Assembly: GCA_903642265.1 (NCBI GenBank)
Contig: CAHJWN010000001.1
Location: forward strand, 62,001-126,000
Direction of reading: 5' to 3'
DNA length: 64,000 nucleotides
DNA from: Acidobacteriaceae bacterium
Lineage (GTDB): Bacteria > Acidobacteriota > Terriglobia > Terriglobales > Acidobacteriaceae
Shown here piece by piece: positions 40,987 through 50,015 of this stretch. The notes under the pieces were generated by a model that was not told the DNA's origin, searched no databases, and saw nothing but the letters and a program-made list of their open reading frames with translations. A program made the position numbers and the translations under genes. Within the stretch, counting starts at the first letter, position 1. Each line of letters opens with the position of its first letter.

Positions 40987-41835
40987 TTGACCAAGATCGC
41001 GGAGCCGCCAAACCGGGAACTCGAGCCAAAGGAAGTGGCGGACGCTGACGCTTTAGCAGACGCTCCAGTGAAAGAGGAAGAGCGCCCCGAGACGCCTCTT
41101 GAATCGATCTCTTCCATCTGTGCTGTGCTCGCTGTCGGTCTCTTTGTAATGACGTTCATCTTCCAGATGTTCGAGATTCCGTCGGCATCGATGGAACAGA
41201 CGCTGCTGATCGGCGACCATGTGCTGGTCGACCGCGTCACCCTTGCCCCGAAAACTTCATGGGCGCCCTTTCTCCATTTTCGCCCCGTCCATCGCGGGGA
41301 TGTGATCGTATTTCTAAAGCCGAATCCTGAGTCCCCGGACCTCTTCCTCGTGAAGCGTGCAATCGGCCTGCCTGGCGACAGGATCCATCTCCGGCAGGGC
41401 ATCGTGTACCTGAACGGCGTCGCTCAGAACGAGCCGCAAGCCGGCAAGCCAGCGTACGACGGCGAACCGCAGCACGCCTACAACGCCTATCGTGACGACT
41501 TTCCCAGTGTCCCCGCATCGGTCGAAGAAGGCACCACGGCAAGCTGGGCGCTGGAGATGCCGACGCACCTCGAAGGGGACGACCTGGTTGTTCCTCCCGG
41601 CAAGGTCTTCGCCATGGGCGACAACCGCACCGAAAGCCTTGATGGTCGCTACTGGGGCTTTGTGCCGCAGGAGAATATTGTAGGCCGGCCCATGTTCGTC
41701 TATTGGTCGTTTGAAACGCCCGCTGACCAGATCTACAAAACCAGCGCCGGCGACCGCATCGGCTTTATAAGCCACATCGTGTTGCATTTCTTCGACCAGA
41801 CCCGCTGGAAACGAACGCTTCATATCATTCGTTAG
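40987..41835 (+). CDS. lepB: Signal peptidase I (second paralogue)
   Basis: About 282 residues from the TTG at 40987, chosen because GGAGAGAG lies just upstream; a GTG at 40975 lacks a ribosome-binding site. One transmembrane helix (VLAVGLFVMTFIFQMF) precedes the catalytic Ser in IPSASMEQTLLIGD. Lys is in FLVKRAIGLPGD and the box GDNRTESLDGRYWGFV is intact. The acidic 40-residue N-terminus differs from the first copy. The side-by-side duplication suggests different substrate ranges or dosage. Confidence 0.9.
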   Translation: MTKIAEPPNRELEPKEVADADALADAPVKEEERPETPLESISSICAVLAVGLFVMTFIFQMFEIPSASMEQTLLIGDHVLVDRVTLAPKTSWAPFLHFRPVHRGDVIVFLKPNPESPDLFLVKRAIGLPGDRIHLRQGIVYLNGVAQNEPQAGKPAYDGEPQHAYNAYRDDFPSVPASVEEGTTASWALEMPTHLEGDDLVVPPGKVFAMGDNRTESLDGRYWGFVPQENIVGRPMFVYWSFETPADQIYKTSAGDRIGFISHIVLHFFDQTRWKRTLHIIR

Positions 41836-41860
41836 GCGAGCTGCTGCGGACCGGCCATCC

Positions 41861-43600
41861 ATGCAAGACATAGACCCAAGTTCCGTGCGCGCCCCGCAAG
41901 TTACACACGATGCGCCCCCAGCGCCACGTCTACGTGCCAGGCAAAGCATCCTCCGATGGGAATTCATGCTTGTGTACCTGGTGCTTGCGGCCCTGGTCAC
42001 ACTAGCGATACTGCCGCCCTTGCTGAATGTCAACCGCTTCAAACGTCGGATCGTCACGAGTATCGGCGCGAGTATTGGCCGCCCCGTCCACCTCGATAAT
42101 GTGTCACTGATCGTGCTTCCCTTCCCAGGCTTCAAGCTGGAAAACTTTGTGGTTGAGGAGGACCCGGCATTCGGCGCTGAACCTGTAATCCGCGCCAACA
42201 ACGTGGTTGCAACCATCCGCTTCAGTTCTCTTTGGCGACGCAAGCTGGAGTTCTCGAGGATCAGCCTCCAGGAGCCGAGCATCAACCTGGTCCACATCCC
42301 GAGCGGTTCGCAGCAGGGACGCTGGAACGTGGAAAGCATCCTGTTGCAGGCAGCAAGGATCCCTGCCGCGCCAACTGCCCAGGCCAAGGCAGGCCCTGAT
42401 CCTCGCTTCCCGTATGTTGAAGCCACTGGTGCCCGGGTCAACATCAAGTACGGGGATGAGAAGCTGCCACTTTCCCTCACCGAGGCTGACTTCGCCCTGT
42501 GGCTTCCGCGTCCGCAGCAGTGGCGACTGCGGGTCGAAGGCAAGCCGACGCGCACCGATACCAGCGCTTCCGATACCGGTACCATCTCGCTTGAAGGCAC
42601 GCTCGACCGCGCCGAGCACTTTGACCTCATCCCCATCGAACTCTCAGGCGAGTGGAAAGACGTCCCGCTGGGCGAGGCCAGCCGCGTCGTCATCGGCCGC
42701 GATGCCGGCTTGCGCGGCAACATGCGGCTCGAGGTCGCTGTTCACGGAAGCATTGGCAACAGCCTGGTGAAGACATCGATCCAGCTGCGCGATGGTCGCC
42801 GCGCCGAGTTCGTTCCGCCGCAGTCGCTGGATCTACGTGCCGAGTGCCAGGCGACGGCAACTGATACGTTTCATGCGCTTCACCAGATCCGCTGCAGCTG
42901 GCCGCCGCCTGCCGCGCCCAGCTTGATCGCGCTTACCGGTGACATTGCCGACATTCACAGCATTAGGACTGCACCTTTTCAGATAGGAACACCCGGAATC
43001 CCCGCAACAATCCTACTGAACTGGCTGCGGATCGCGAGTCTGCGGGTCTCGCCCGACATCATTGCCACGGGGTCGCTGTCCGGCAGCATTACTCGCGAAG
43101 CGCCAAGCGGGTACTCCGGGCAGGTTTCGCTGAGCGCCTCCAGCCTTGCGGGCGGCCAGATCGGTGAGACACCCATCATGCTCGGCGAACTCACCGTCGC
43201 GTCCGCTACAGCGGCCCAGCCTCTTGCGCCTCCCCAGCGAAGATCTCGTAAACAGCAAGTAGCGCCGGTACAAGTGGCCGGTGGTTTCAATATGTCCCCC
43301 GCTGCGGTTACGCTTGGTGGCAAAGAGCCTGCGACCCTCAGTGGCCACTTTGACCAGAATGGATACTCGCTTCACCTTGCAGGAAGTGTGCTTCCGTCGC
43401 GCCTGCTCGCCCTTGGTAATGCAGTCCCGCAGTTCGGGGATGGTCTCACTGGCGTCCTGCCTGCTCAACCGGCGACTTTGCCGGCAAAGGAGCTGCCGAT
43501 TTCGATCGATCTTACCTCCGAGCGCCTGTGGGGCGGCGGGCAAAGTTGGACGAAGTCTCCTTCCAGTTCTCTGCATACCGCTCCAGACAAGCGGCGTTAG
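41861..43600 (+). CDS. AsmA-family envelope protein
   Basis: A 579-residue protein with one N-terminal transmembrane helix (LVYLVLAALVTLAILPPLL, residues about 31-49). The AsmA pattern follows: FKRRIVTSIGASIGRPVHLDNVSLIVLPFPGFKLENF, then repeated beta-rich segments (INLVHIPSGSQQGRWNVESI). AsmA-like proteins form long hydrophobic grooves that span the periplasm and move or organise phospholipids. It lies downstream of the signal peptidase genes on the same strand. The last 25 residues look non-conserved. Confidence 0.8.
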   Translation: MQDIDPSSVRAPQVTHDAPPAPRLRARQSILRWEFMLVYLVLAALVTLAILPPLLNVNRFKRRIVTSIGASIGRPVHLDNVSLIVLPFPGFKLENFVVEEDPAFGAEPVIRANNVVATIRFSSLWRRKLEFSRISLQEPSINLVHIPSGSQQGRWNVESILLQAARIPAAPTAQAKAGPDPRFPYVEATGARVNIKYGDEKLPLSLTEADFALWLPRPQQWRLRVEGKPTRTDTSASDTGTISLEGTLDRAEHFDLIPIELSGEWKDVPLGEASRVVIGRDAGLRGNMRLEVAVHGSIGNSLVKTSIQLRDGRRAEFVPPQSLDLRAECQATATDTFHALHQIRCSWPPPAAPSLIALTGDIADIHSIRTAPFQIGTPGIPATILLNWLRIASLRVSPDIIATGSLSGSITREAPSGYSGQVSLSASSLAGGQIGETPIMLGELTVASATAAQPLAPPQRRSRKQQVAPVQVAGGFNMSPAAVTLGGKEPATLSGHFDQNGYSLHLAGSVLPSRLLALGNAVPQFGDGLTGVLPAQPATLPAKELPISIDLTSERLWGGGQSWTKSPSSSLHTAPDKRR

Positions 43601-43738
43601 CCTCAACCAGGTATCCCTGTGACCGTGCGTCGAGACGCCCCCGCACAAATTGAAATAGGATGGGTGCGTTCCGCTGCGTGACATGGAAGACATAGCTGCC
43701 GGTGTCGATGTTGCGATGTGTTCCTTCGAGGAGTTCCG

Positions 43739-44881
43739 ATGTTTATTCGACCGCTTATCAGTGTGATCCTGCTCACTTCTTTCGCCGCCAGAGCACAGAT
43801 GCCCTCGTTCATGCCTGACCCAACGCGGCAGCAGACATATACACTTGATCGTTCTTCGAGCCGCGAATCGACAGGAGCGAACGCGGATGCGCGCACCGTA
43901 ACTCCTGGCCAGACGCTGACCGTTCTCGATGTGGATGGCCCGGGATCAATCTCGCACATCTGGTTCACGCTCGACGACTCCGAGCCGTATGCGTTGAAGC
44001 GCATCGTGCTGCGCATGTACTGGGACGGCGAGACGACGCCCAGCGTCGAGACACCTATTGGCGACTTCTTCGGTCTCGGCAACGGCATTTATTACAAGTG
44101 GGAGTCGCTGATGCTCTCTGCCGGTGCGGATAAAGCCTTGAACAGCTGCTTCCCCATGCCCTATGCGAAGCACGCCCGCATCACTATTACAGATGAAGGC
44201 AAGCTGCCGCTGAACCATCTCTACTGGAACATCGACTATCGCGTGAACGCTGAACCGCTGCCCGCTGACACGCTCTACTTCCACGCCGAATACCGGCAGG
44301 CGCAGCCAAACAAGGGCTGGACCGGCAACTGGTATGAGAATGGCGATCCAATCGTGAACTACAGGCGCAATCTCGACGGCAAGGACAACTATGAGTGGTT
44401 CGAGGCAAAGGGCCACGGCCAGTTCGTCGGTGTGACGTTCTCGGTGCTGCAAAATCAGGATGCATGGTGGGGCGAAGGCAACGACATGTTCCAGATCGAT
44501 GGCGACGCGCCGACCATCGTCGGCACTGGCGGTGAGGACTACTTCCTTGGTTCGTGGGCCTTTGGCGGCCCACAGGAATTCCTGTTGCACGGCGCTCCGG
44601 TCGTCGGCAAAGAGCTTGCGGGGGAGCGATCCAGCATGTATCGCTTCCACTTCGATTCGCCGATACCGTTCACGAAGTCCATGCGGGCAAGCATTGAACA
44701 TGGCCACGCCAATCACCGCTCGGACAACTTCTACTCGGTCGCGTATTGGTATCAGGCGGAGCCGCACATGGCGTTTCCCCCGCTGCCTGATGTTGACCAG
44801 AGAATACCGACATTGCAATTTGTGGGTGGGCCTGGGAACTCGAAGGGGCCGTACGATCCGAACAGCCTGCATCCACGGTGA
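43739..44881 (+). CDS. Glycoside hydrolase family 172 (DUF2961) protein
   Basis: About 380 residues from the ATG at 43739, preceded by GAGGAG; a GTG at 43718 adds seven residues. It has a signal peptide (LISVILLTSFAARA) and the DUF2961 layout: DVDGPGSISHIWFTLDD, YWDGETTPSVETPIGDFFG, and GTGGEDYFLGSWAFGG with the acidic pair typical of the catalytic site. GH172 enzymes act on fructofuranosides or D-arabinofuranosides. Secretion points to use of environmental or cell-wall glycans. Confidence 0.85.
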   Translation: MFIRPLISVILLTSFAARAQMPSFMPDPTRQQTYTLDRSSSRESTGANADARTVTPGQTLTVLDVDGPGSISHIWFTLDDSEPYALKRIVLRMYWDGETTPSVETPIGDFFGLGNGIYYKWESLMLSAGADKALNSCFPMPYAKHARITITDEGKLPLNHLYWNIDYRVNAEPLPADTLYFHAEYRQAQPNKGWTGNWYENGDPIVNYRRNLDGKDNYEWFEAKGHGQFVGVTFSVLQNQDAWWGEGNDMFQIDGDAPTIVGTGGEDYFLGSWAFGGPQEFLLHGAPVVGKELAGERSSMYRFHFDSPIPFTKSMRASIEHGHANHRSDNFYSVAYWYQAEPHMAFPPLPDVDQRIPTLQFVGGPGNSKGPYDPNSLHPR

Positions 44882-44900
44882 TGTAACAGTCAAAGGCTTA

Positions 44901-45281
44901 CTACTGGACCGTCACCTTTCCATCTTCGTGGGAAGGATAGGCTGCAACTTGGAAATGATCGTACCAATGAATATTCCTAAGATGGCGGCATTTATAGACT
45001 TCGACATAACGGCCATGTTGACGCAGGAACTCGACCAACTCCCAAATTCGGTTGACGCTTTCGTGCGCGCTTGATCGGAACCAGAAGGTCGCTCGTGAAG
45101 CCCTAAATTGTTCCGGGGGCGTAGGCAGATTTACTACGAACCAGTCCAGGACGCTCCGCAACTGCTTCCATTCGTCAGCGTTGAGTTCTCCCGCTTCTAA
45201 TAGCTCATAGCCGGCTTGGAAAATTCCCTGAGGCTTGTGTGACACCTCATCTATTTGCGTCGTCACAAAGCGCAGATACAT
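44901..45281 (-). CDS. Conserved-looking hypothetical protein
   Basis: A 126-residue soluble protein without signal peptide that I do not recognise. It is rich in Trp and His (ADEWKQLRSVLDWFVVNL, NRIWELVEFLRQHGRYVEV) and probably alpha/beta. Codon usage is less GC-rich than in neighbouring genes, which may mark acquired DNA. It sits alone between the GH172 gene and the M1-like gene. The size and orphan position recall immunity-type proteins, but nothing in the sequence proves that. Confidence 0.55.
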   Translation of the reverse strand: MYLRFVTTQIDEVSHKPQGIFQAGYELLEAGELNADEWKQLRSVLDWFVVNLPTPPEQFRASRATFWFRSSAHESVNRIWELVEFLRQHGRYVEVYKCRHLRNIHWYDHFQVAAYPSHEDGKVTVQ

Positions 45282-45339
45282 GAAAGCAGTCTAATCCCGG
45301 CTCTGTGGCGCCGGTAAGACACGTTCGCTGATCAGCGCC

Positions 45340-47496
45340 TTACTCCGTCTTCGCAACAAGCCTCTTCACATGAACACTCTCCCGCACCTCGGGCACGGTG
45401 CCATCACCGACGACGACCTCTTCCGGCACCTGCTGGAACAGAATGCGCGTCGCGGCGTTCGACTTTCCGGGAACCAGCAGGCGTTCGGTTGCGGTCAAGG
45501 TGCCGGACCGCACCGTCACCGGCACTTCAGCCGCGGCCGCGCCATCGTTGCGCACGCTGATGGCAACGAGCCATCCACTCGATTTGCCGCCTTTTTCGAT
45601 GAGCTCTCGCGGCGAGACATAAGCAATGCTCAAATCAGGCAGACCGCGATCGTGATACACCCAGTCATCGAAGAACCACTTTAGGTCCTTGTGTGAGGTC
45701 TGCTCCAGCACCTGCTGAAAGCCATCGGTGCCTGCATCCGCAGCATGGTTCTTGCGGTAGAGCTGAAATGCCTGCTTGAGCGCTTCATCGCTGCTGATGG
45801 AACGCAGCATCCACAACACCGCCGCGGCCTTGGTGCGGTAGTACACATCGCTGCTGGCATCGATCAGGCTCTGCCCGCGAGGCGCTGATGTGCCTGTCTT
45901 GTCAGGAGCGGCGAAGTCCGGCTCCGCCAGCGCCAGCGTCGAAGCAGCAGCCTGCAGCCGGTCGAGCCCCGCTTGCCGACCATCGTTCGTCTCGACCCAC
46001 AGCAGCGACATGAACTGCGCCACACCCTCGTCCAGCCACGCGTGGCTTGACGCAAACCAGGAGTGCGCCAGCGTATGCACCAGCACAGGTGCGAGCGCTG
46101 CCGGTTCAGCACCGCGCAATGGTGTAACGAGGAGGGTGCCATCTTCGAACGGCTGGGCCTGAGAACCAGTCACGTCATGATCAATCACGTCGAGCGGCGC
46201 AAGCGGATTGTCACCCAGCCAGTCGATCAGGAGCGGCTGCACTTTCTCAGCAGCCGAGACGTAGTCCGCAAGCACGCCGGACTGGTCCGTCACGGCGCGC
46301 ATCAGGGCTCCGTCAGTCGTAGTCGCTGCCCGGTCCGTCACAAATAGACTCGGCACGCGAAAACCGAGGGGCCGCTCGGCAAACTCCGCCGTAGCGACTC
46401 CCTGTCCGGAGGCGACCGGCACGCTGTCGTTATCGCTTACAGCAGTGAACAACTGCCTGCGGCCATCAAAGTAAGCGGCATCCGGAGCATCGCCGGTGTA
46501 GTTGACGGTCAATCGCAGACGCGTTGTTGCCGCTTGCTGACGCAGCTTGGTGCGGCCGACAGAATCAAACAGCTTTGCTCCGTCACCAAGAAACACGGGT
46601 GCCCCCGCAGTTGGATACCACAGCACATCACCATATCCACGCAGCGCTGTGCCGGCGGTTGCGATGGTGTCCCAGTCCGCTTCAAGGGCTTTGTCTTCCG
46701 GGGCGCCGATGCGCGCAAGCCTTTCGCCAGACTGTGGAATGCTGCCGCTGTAGATTGCCGTGAGCTGAACCGAAGCCCCCGGAGCAAGTGGCGCAGGTAA
46801 AGTCAGCACCGCCTCTCGCGCTGTGCCGGTGTGGTCGGCGTCGGTGTTGATGCGGTGCTGCACGAATGCACCCGCACCTGACCGTAGCCGTAGCGACTCC
46901 CACACGAGTGTCGACGAAAGCTGCACCGTGATCCGCGTCAATGGCACCTTGCCATCATTGCGCACGGTGAAGTTTGCATGGGCCTCGATGCCCGCGCTCG
47001 CCGGGGTCAGGTGCAGGTCGAGATCGTACGCCGTGAAGGTGACGGCTTCGCGCTCTTCATCAGAGACGGTGATGTCTGCATCTGGGACATTCGGCGTCTG
47101 CGTGTCTGAGTGCAGGCTGGATGATTCCCCGATCTCGGAAGTGACAGGCTTGTCCTCTGGAGTCGCGGGTGCATCCGGTGCACCCGCATCCTGCTGTTTC
47201 TCTTCACGCTGAAAAAGGACCTTGCCTTTGGCGGGCGCTGCTTCGGTCTGGGCCGGAGCAGGCTCAGTTGGTACAGTTTGGGCCGGAGCAGGCTGAGCTG
47301 GTACAGTCTGGGCTGGCACAGCCTGGGCGGGTGCAGGTTGGGCGGGTGCAGGCTGGGCGGGTGCAGTTTGGGCGGGCGCAGCCTGGGTCGGATTGTATTT
47401 CGGCGGAACACTTTGGGCCGGGATAGCCGTTGCGGGCTCCTGGGCTAAGCCGCTCATTGCTAAGCTCAACAAACCTGCCAACAGAAGAGGCCTCAA
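45340..47496 (-). CDS. M1 peptidase-like protein lacking the catalytic Glu
   Basis: A 718-residue exported protein. After the signal peptide comes a Pro/Ala/Gln-rich repeat region (residues about 30-100, see 47240-47410), then an M1-type beta-domain (AYDLDLHLTPASAGIEAHANFTV). The region of the zinc site reads HTLAHSWF followed 16 residues later by WLDEGVAQF. The HExxH glutamate is Thr here while both His and the downstream Glu remain. It may bind zinc but is unlikely to be a normal aminopeptidase. It overlaps rlmB by ATGA. Confidence 0.8.
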   Translation of the reverse strand: MRPLLLAGLLSLAMSGLAQEPATAIPAQSVPPKYNPTQAAPAQTAPAQPAPAQPAPAQAVPAQTVPAQPAPAQTVPTEPAPAQTEAAPAKGKVLFQREEKQQDAGAPDAPATPEDKPVTSEIGESSSLHSDTQTPNVPDADITVSDEEREAVTFTAYDLDLHLTPASAGIEAHANFTVRNDGKVPLTRITVQLSSTLVWESLRLRSGAGAFVQHRINTDADHTGTAREAVLTLPAPLAPGASVQLTAIYSGSIPQSGERLARIGAPEDKALEADWDTIATAGTALRGYGDVLWYPTAGAPVFLGDGAKLFDSVGRTKLRQQAATTRLRLTVNYTGDAPDAAYFDGRRQLFTAVSDNDSVPVASGQGVATAEFAERPLGFRVPSLFVTDRAATTTDGALMRAVTDQSGVLADYVSAAEKVQPLLIDWLGDNPLAPLDVIDHDVTGSQAQPFEDGTLLVTPLRGAEPAALAPVLVHTLAHSWFASSHAWLDEGVAQFMSLLWVETNDGRQAGLDRLQAAASTLALAEPDFAAPDKTGTSAPRGQSLIDASSDVYYRTKAAAVLWMLRSISSDEALKQAFQLYRKNHAADAGTDGFQQVLEQTSHKDLKWFFDDWVYHDRGLPDLSIAYVSPRELIEKGGKSSGWLVAISVRNDGAAAAEVPVTVRSGTLTATERLLVPGKSNAATRILFQQVPEEVVVGDGTVPEVRESVHVKRLVAKTE
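47240..47410. repeat. Pro-Ala-Gln-rich coding repeats
   Basis: About ten imperfect 15-bp units (GGGCGGGTGCAGGTT and variants on the plus strand) encode PAQ[TP][AV] pentapeptides in the M1-like protein. It is a low-complexity linker that can expand or contract by slippage. Confidence 0.85.
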
Positions 47497-48290
47497 GAAC
47501 CTAACCCCTTGCGAGGCTTCGGCTTTAACGGCTCCGGTTTGACTTCGGCCGGCTGCCTTCGCTGCCGCATCGCCTCGTACATCACAACCGCTCCTGCTAC
47601 CGAGACATTCAGGGACGAAACCGCGCCCGCCATCGGGATCCTCAGCAGGTGGTCGCAGGTCTTCTTCACCAGATCGTGGAGACCTGCACCCTCGCGGCCG
47701 AGCACCAGCACGCAGTCAGTGCGAAAGTCAAAGTCCATATAGTCCGGCGAGCCGCGTTCATCGAGCCCTAGCACCCAGACATTCTCTTTTTTCATCTGTT
47801 CAAGCGACCGCACCAGGTTGGTCACCCGCGCAATCTTTACATGCTCGGATGCTCCGGCAGAGGTCTTCGCCACCGTCGCATTGATCGGCGCGGACCTCCG
47901 CTCCGGAATCAGAACTCCATCAACGGCAATTGCATCGGCGGTCCGCAAGAGAGCCCCAAGGTTGTGGGGGTCTTCGACACCGTCCAGCGCCAGGAAGAAC
48001 TTGTATTTATTCGGCGCTACAGCCTTCTTCTTTGACAGAAAGTCTTCGATGCCGAGAAACTGCCGCTCCCGCACCATCGCCAGTACGCCCTGGTGCGCGT
48101 CGGTTTTTGCCAGCCGCGTCATTTGCTCGCGGGAGTCCGTCGCCACCCGGATGTTTGCAACGCGGCAAAGCGCGATAATGCGTTCCAGACGCTCATCCTT
48201 GCGATCGCGGGCAACGACTATGTGATCCAGGGCGCGCGCTCCGGAGCGAATTGCCTCTTCCACCGGGTGAAGACCGTACAAAACTTCCAT
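47493..48290 (-). CDS. rlmB: 23S rRNA 2'-O-methyltransferase RlmB (SpoU family)
   Basis: A 265-residue SPOUT enzyme. The N-terminal substrate-binding domain starts YGLHPVEEAIRSGARALDHI. The knotted catalytic domain contains ALDGVEDPHNLGALLRTADA (motif 1), CVLVLGREGAGL (motif 2) and IPMAGAVSSLNVSVAGAVVMYEA (motif 3). It should methylate G2251 in the peptidyl-transferase centre. The C-terminal 20 residues are Lys/Pro-rich. Confidence 0.92.
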   Translation of the reverse strand: MEVLYGLHPVEEAIRSGARALDHIVVARDRKDERLERIIALCRVANIRVATDSREQMTRLAKTDAHQGVLAMVRERQFLGIEDFLSKKKAVAPNKYKFFLALDGVEDPHNLGALLRTADAIAVDGVLIPERRSAPINATVAKTSAGASEHVKIARVTNLVRSLEQMKKENVWVLGLDERGSPDYMDFDFRTDCVLVLGREGAGLHDLVKKTCDHLLRIPMAGAVSSLNVSVAGAVVMYEAMRQRRQPAEVKPEPLKPKPRKGLGS

Positions 48291-48422
48291 TCTTCAAGTT
48301 TACCGTCCGAAGCTGGTCTGCACAGGTCTTTGGGTGTCCAGATTGAGCCAGAACCGCAGGATTGCACTCAATCGCCGGGACCCGCAAACAAAAGCGTCTT
48401 TTTCCTGCAAACATCCGTCAAA

Positions 48423-49061
48423 ATGACTGTGCCAGCCGTAAGTCTGCCCATCTCCGCCGCCGTCGCCGAACAAAACGAGCGTGAAAACGTGGCCATCGCG
48501 CGCGGACTCAAGCAGCAGGACCCTGAACTGATCGACAAGCTGATTGAGCTATACCAGCATCGACTGCTGCGCTACCTGCTCTTCCTGACTGGACGCCGCG
48601 AGGTTGCTGAAGACTTATTCCAGGAGACCTGGATGCGTGTGCTCCTGCGCGGCGCTCAGTACAACGGCAAGGCACGTTTCGACACCTGGCTTTTCACCAT
48701 CGCCCGCAACCTAGTCATCGACCTTTCCCGGAAGCGCACCATGGCCTCGCTGGATGAGATGAGCGAGGGTGAGGATGAACGCCCGTTCGAGATCGCCATC
48801 GATGGCCCTTCGCCGCTCGAACAGTTTCGGTCCCGCGAAGACTCGGCCGAGGTTGCAGAGGTATTGCTGAAGCTTGAACCGAGTTACCGCGAGGTGCTGG
48901 TGTTGCGGTTCCACGAGGAGATGTCCCTCGACGAAATTGCAAAGATGACCAAGGCACCGCTCTCAACTGTAAAGTCCCGGCTCTATCGGGGTCTGGCTGC
49001 ACTTAAGCCTGAGATGGAGCGCCTTCGCAGAGCACCGCTGGTCTCTGGAGGTTTGCGCTGA
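48423..49061 (+). CDS. ECF RNA polymerase sigma factor
   Basis: A 212-residue protein from the ATG at 48423; the frame is open further upstream but that part is antisense to rlmB. Region 2 is seen as YQHRLLRYLLFLTGRREVAEDLFQETWMRVL and FDTWLFTIARNLVIDLSRKR. Region 4 is seen as LEPSYREVLVLRFHEEMSLDEIAKMTKAPLSTVKSRLYRGL. The stop codon overlaps the next ATG (TGATG). The following two-helix protein is the candidate anti-sigma. Confidence 0.92.
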   Translation: MTVPAVSLPISAAVAEQNERENVAIARGLKQQDPELIDKLIELYQHRLLRYLLFLTGRREVAEDLFQETWMRVLLRGAQYNGKARFDTWLFTIARNLVIDLSRKRTMASLDEMSEGEDERPFEIAIDGPSPLEQFRSREDSAEVAEVLLKLEPSYREVLVLRFHEEMSLDEIAKMTKAPLSTVKSRLYRGLAALKPEMERLRRAPLVSGGLR

Positions 49062-49438
49062 TGGAGAACCGCGACTTTGAGCCCTTCGCCGAGATCAAGT
49101 CAGGTTTGCAATCGGTCCAGACGGACGGGGCTACAGTGAACCGTGTCAATCGTACCCATCGTGTTGTTCGCGAACGGGCAAAGACTCTGGCGGAGCGGCG
49201 TTCAAAGATCCGTAGTCTTTGGCTTCCAGTAGTCATCTTTTCATCGGTGCTGGTGGCGGTATGCGTTGCCGTCTGGATGGTGCTCGACGAGTACGAGATT
49301 GTTGCGGCTGGAAGCCAGGTGGCAAGCTACCAGGTGCTGGTCCCGCTGCTCTGGTCAATTCCGGTTTCCGCTGCTCTGCTTGCCGTGGTATGGTTCCGTC
49401 AGTCGCGGTCAGATTCGGTCAGCCGCGGCAGCTACTAG
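49061..49438 (+). CDS. Small two-helix membrane protein, candidate anti-sigma
   Basis: A 125-residue protein with a 50-residue basic cytoplasmic part and two transmembrane helices (LPVVIFSSVLVAVCVAVWMVL and VLVPLLWSIPVSAALLAVVWF). It has no zinc-finger motif and I recognise no family. Translational coupling to the ECF sigma gene makes an anti-sigma role likely by position only. Confidence 0.65.
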   Translation: MENRDFEPFAEIKSGLQSVQTDGATVNRVNRTHRVVRERAKTLAERRSKIRSLWLPVVIFSSVLVAVCVAVWMVLDEYEIVAAGSQVASYQVLVPLLWSIPVSAALLAVVWFRQSRSDSVSRGSY

Positions 49439-49466
49439 TCTCAAAAATTAAGTTTGGTTAGGTCCA

Positions 49467-50012
49467 ATGAAAGCAATCTGGAGCCGGAACAACACGGAGA
49501 GAGATCGCGCAGAAGAGTCTGGCAGCGAGCTCAGCATGATCCCGAACTGGTCGATCGCGCTGGCTGTTGTGGCCTTTCTGGGTGCGCAATACCTGTTCCA
49601 TTTTGTGATGCCGCACAACAAGCCCGGCATGTTGCCGATGCGGCTGATGATGAGCTACTCCTGCGGCACGCTGATTGCCAGTTACATCCTGATGATTGGC
49701 TACGTGAGCCGCGATGTTCGCCGCCGGGGAATGCCCGCCGCTTTATGGATGCTGATCGTCATCATCATGCCTGGCGGTGTGGGGGCGGTTGTCTACTTCC
49801 TGCTGCGCCAGCCCATGCTGACGCGCTGCCCGCATTGCACTACCGAGATCGCTTCCACTTATCACTTCTGCCCGCAATGCCAGTTTCAGATGGCCCCGGT
49901 TTGCGGCCAATGCTTCCGGGGTGTTCAGATCACCGACGTGTTCTGCACACAGTGCGGCCATGATCTTGCCGAAGACCAGGCTCCGGCTCGGCTCCGCGTC
50001 TTCCGAGACTAG
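49467..50012 (+). CDS. Membrane protein with C-terminal double zinc ribbon
   Basis: A 181-residue protein. Three hydrophobic helices lie between residues 25 and 115. The C-terminus then holds four CxxC knuckles (CPHC, CPQC, CGQC, CTQC) forming two zinc ribbons on the cytoplasmic side. Function unknown. It follows the sigma operon closely and precedes the LytTR regulator by 3 bp, so it may link membrane state to this regulatory cluster. Confidence 0.75.
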   Translation: MKAIWSRNNTERDRAEESGSELSMIPNWSIALAVVAFLGAQYLFHFVMPHNKPGMLPMRLMMSYSCGTLIASYILMIGYVSRDVRRRGMPAALWMLIVIIMPGGVGAVVYFLLRQPMLTRCPHCTTEIASTYHFCPQCQFQMAPVCGQCFRGVQITDVFCTQCGHDLAEDQAPARLRVFRD

Positions 50013-50015
50013 ACA

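Noticed and set aside
41314-42723. 469-codon open frame on the minus strand
   Set aside because: It is the antisense shadow of the second lepB gene and the AsmA-family gene; its residues show no domain.
43946-44893. 315-codon open frame on the minus strand
   Set aside because: It lies opposite the GH172 gene, whose conserved motifs leave no doubt about the coding strand.
48093-48422. N-terminal extension of the second ECF sigma factor
   Set aside because: It is antisense to rlmB; the sigma domain begins right after the ATG at 48423.
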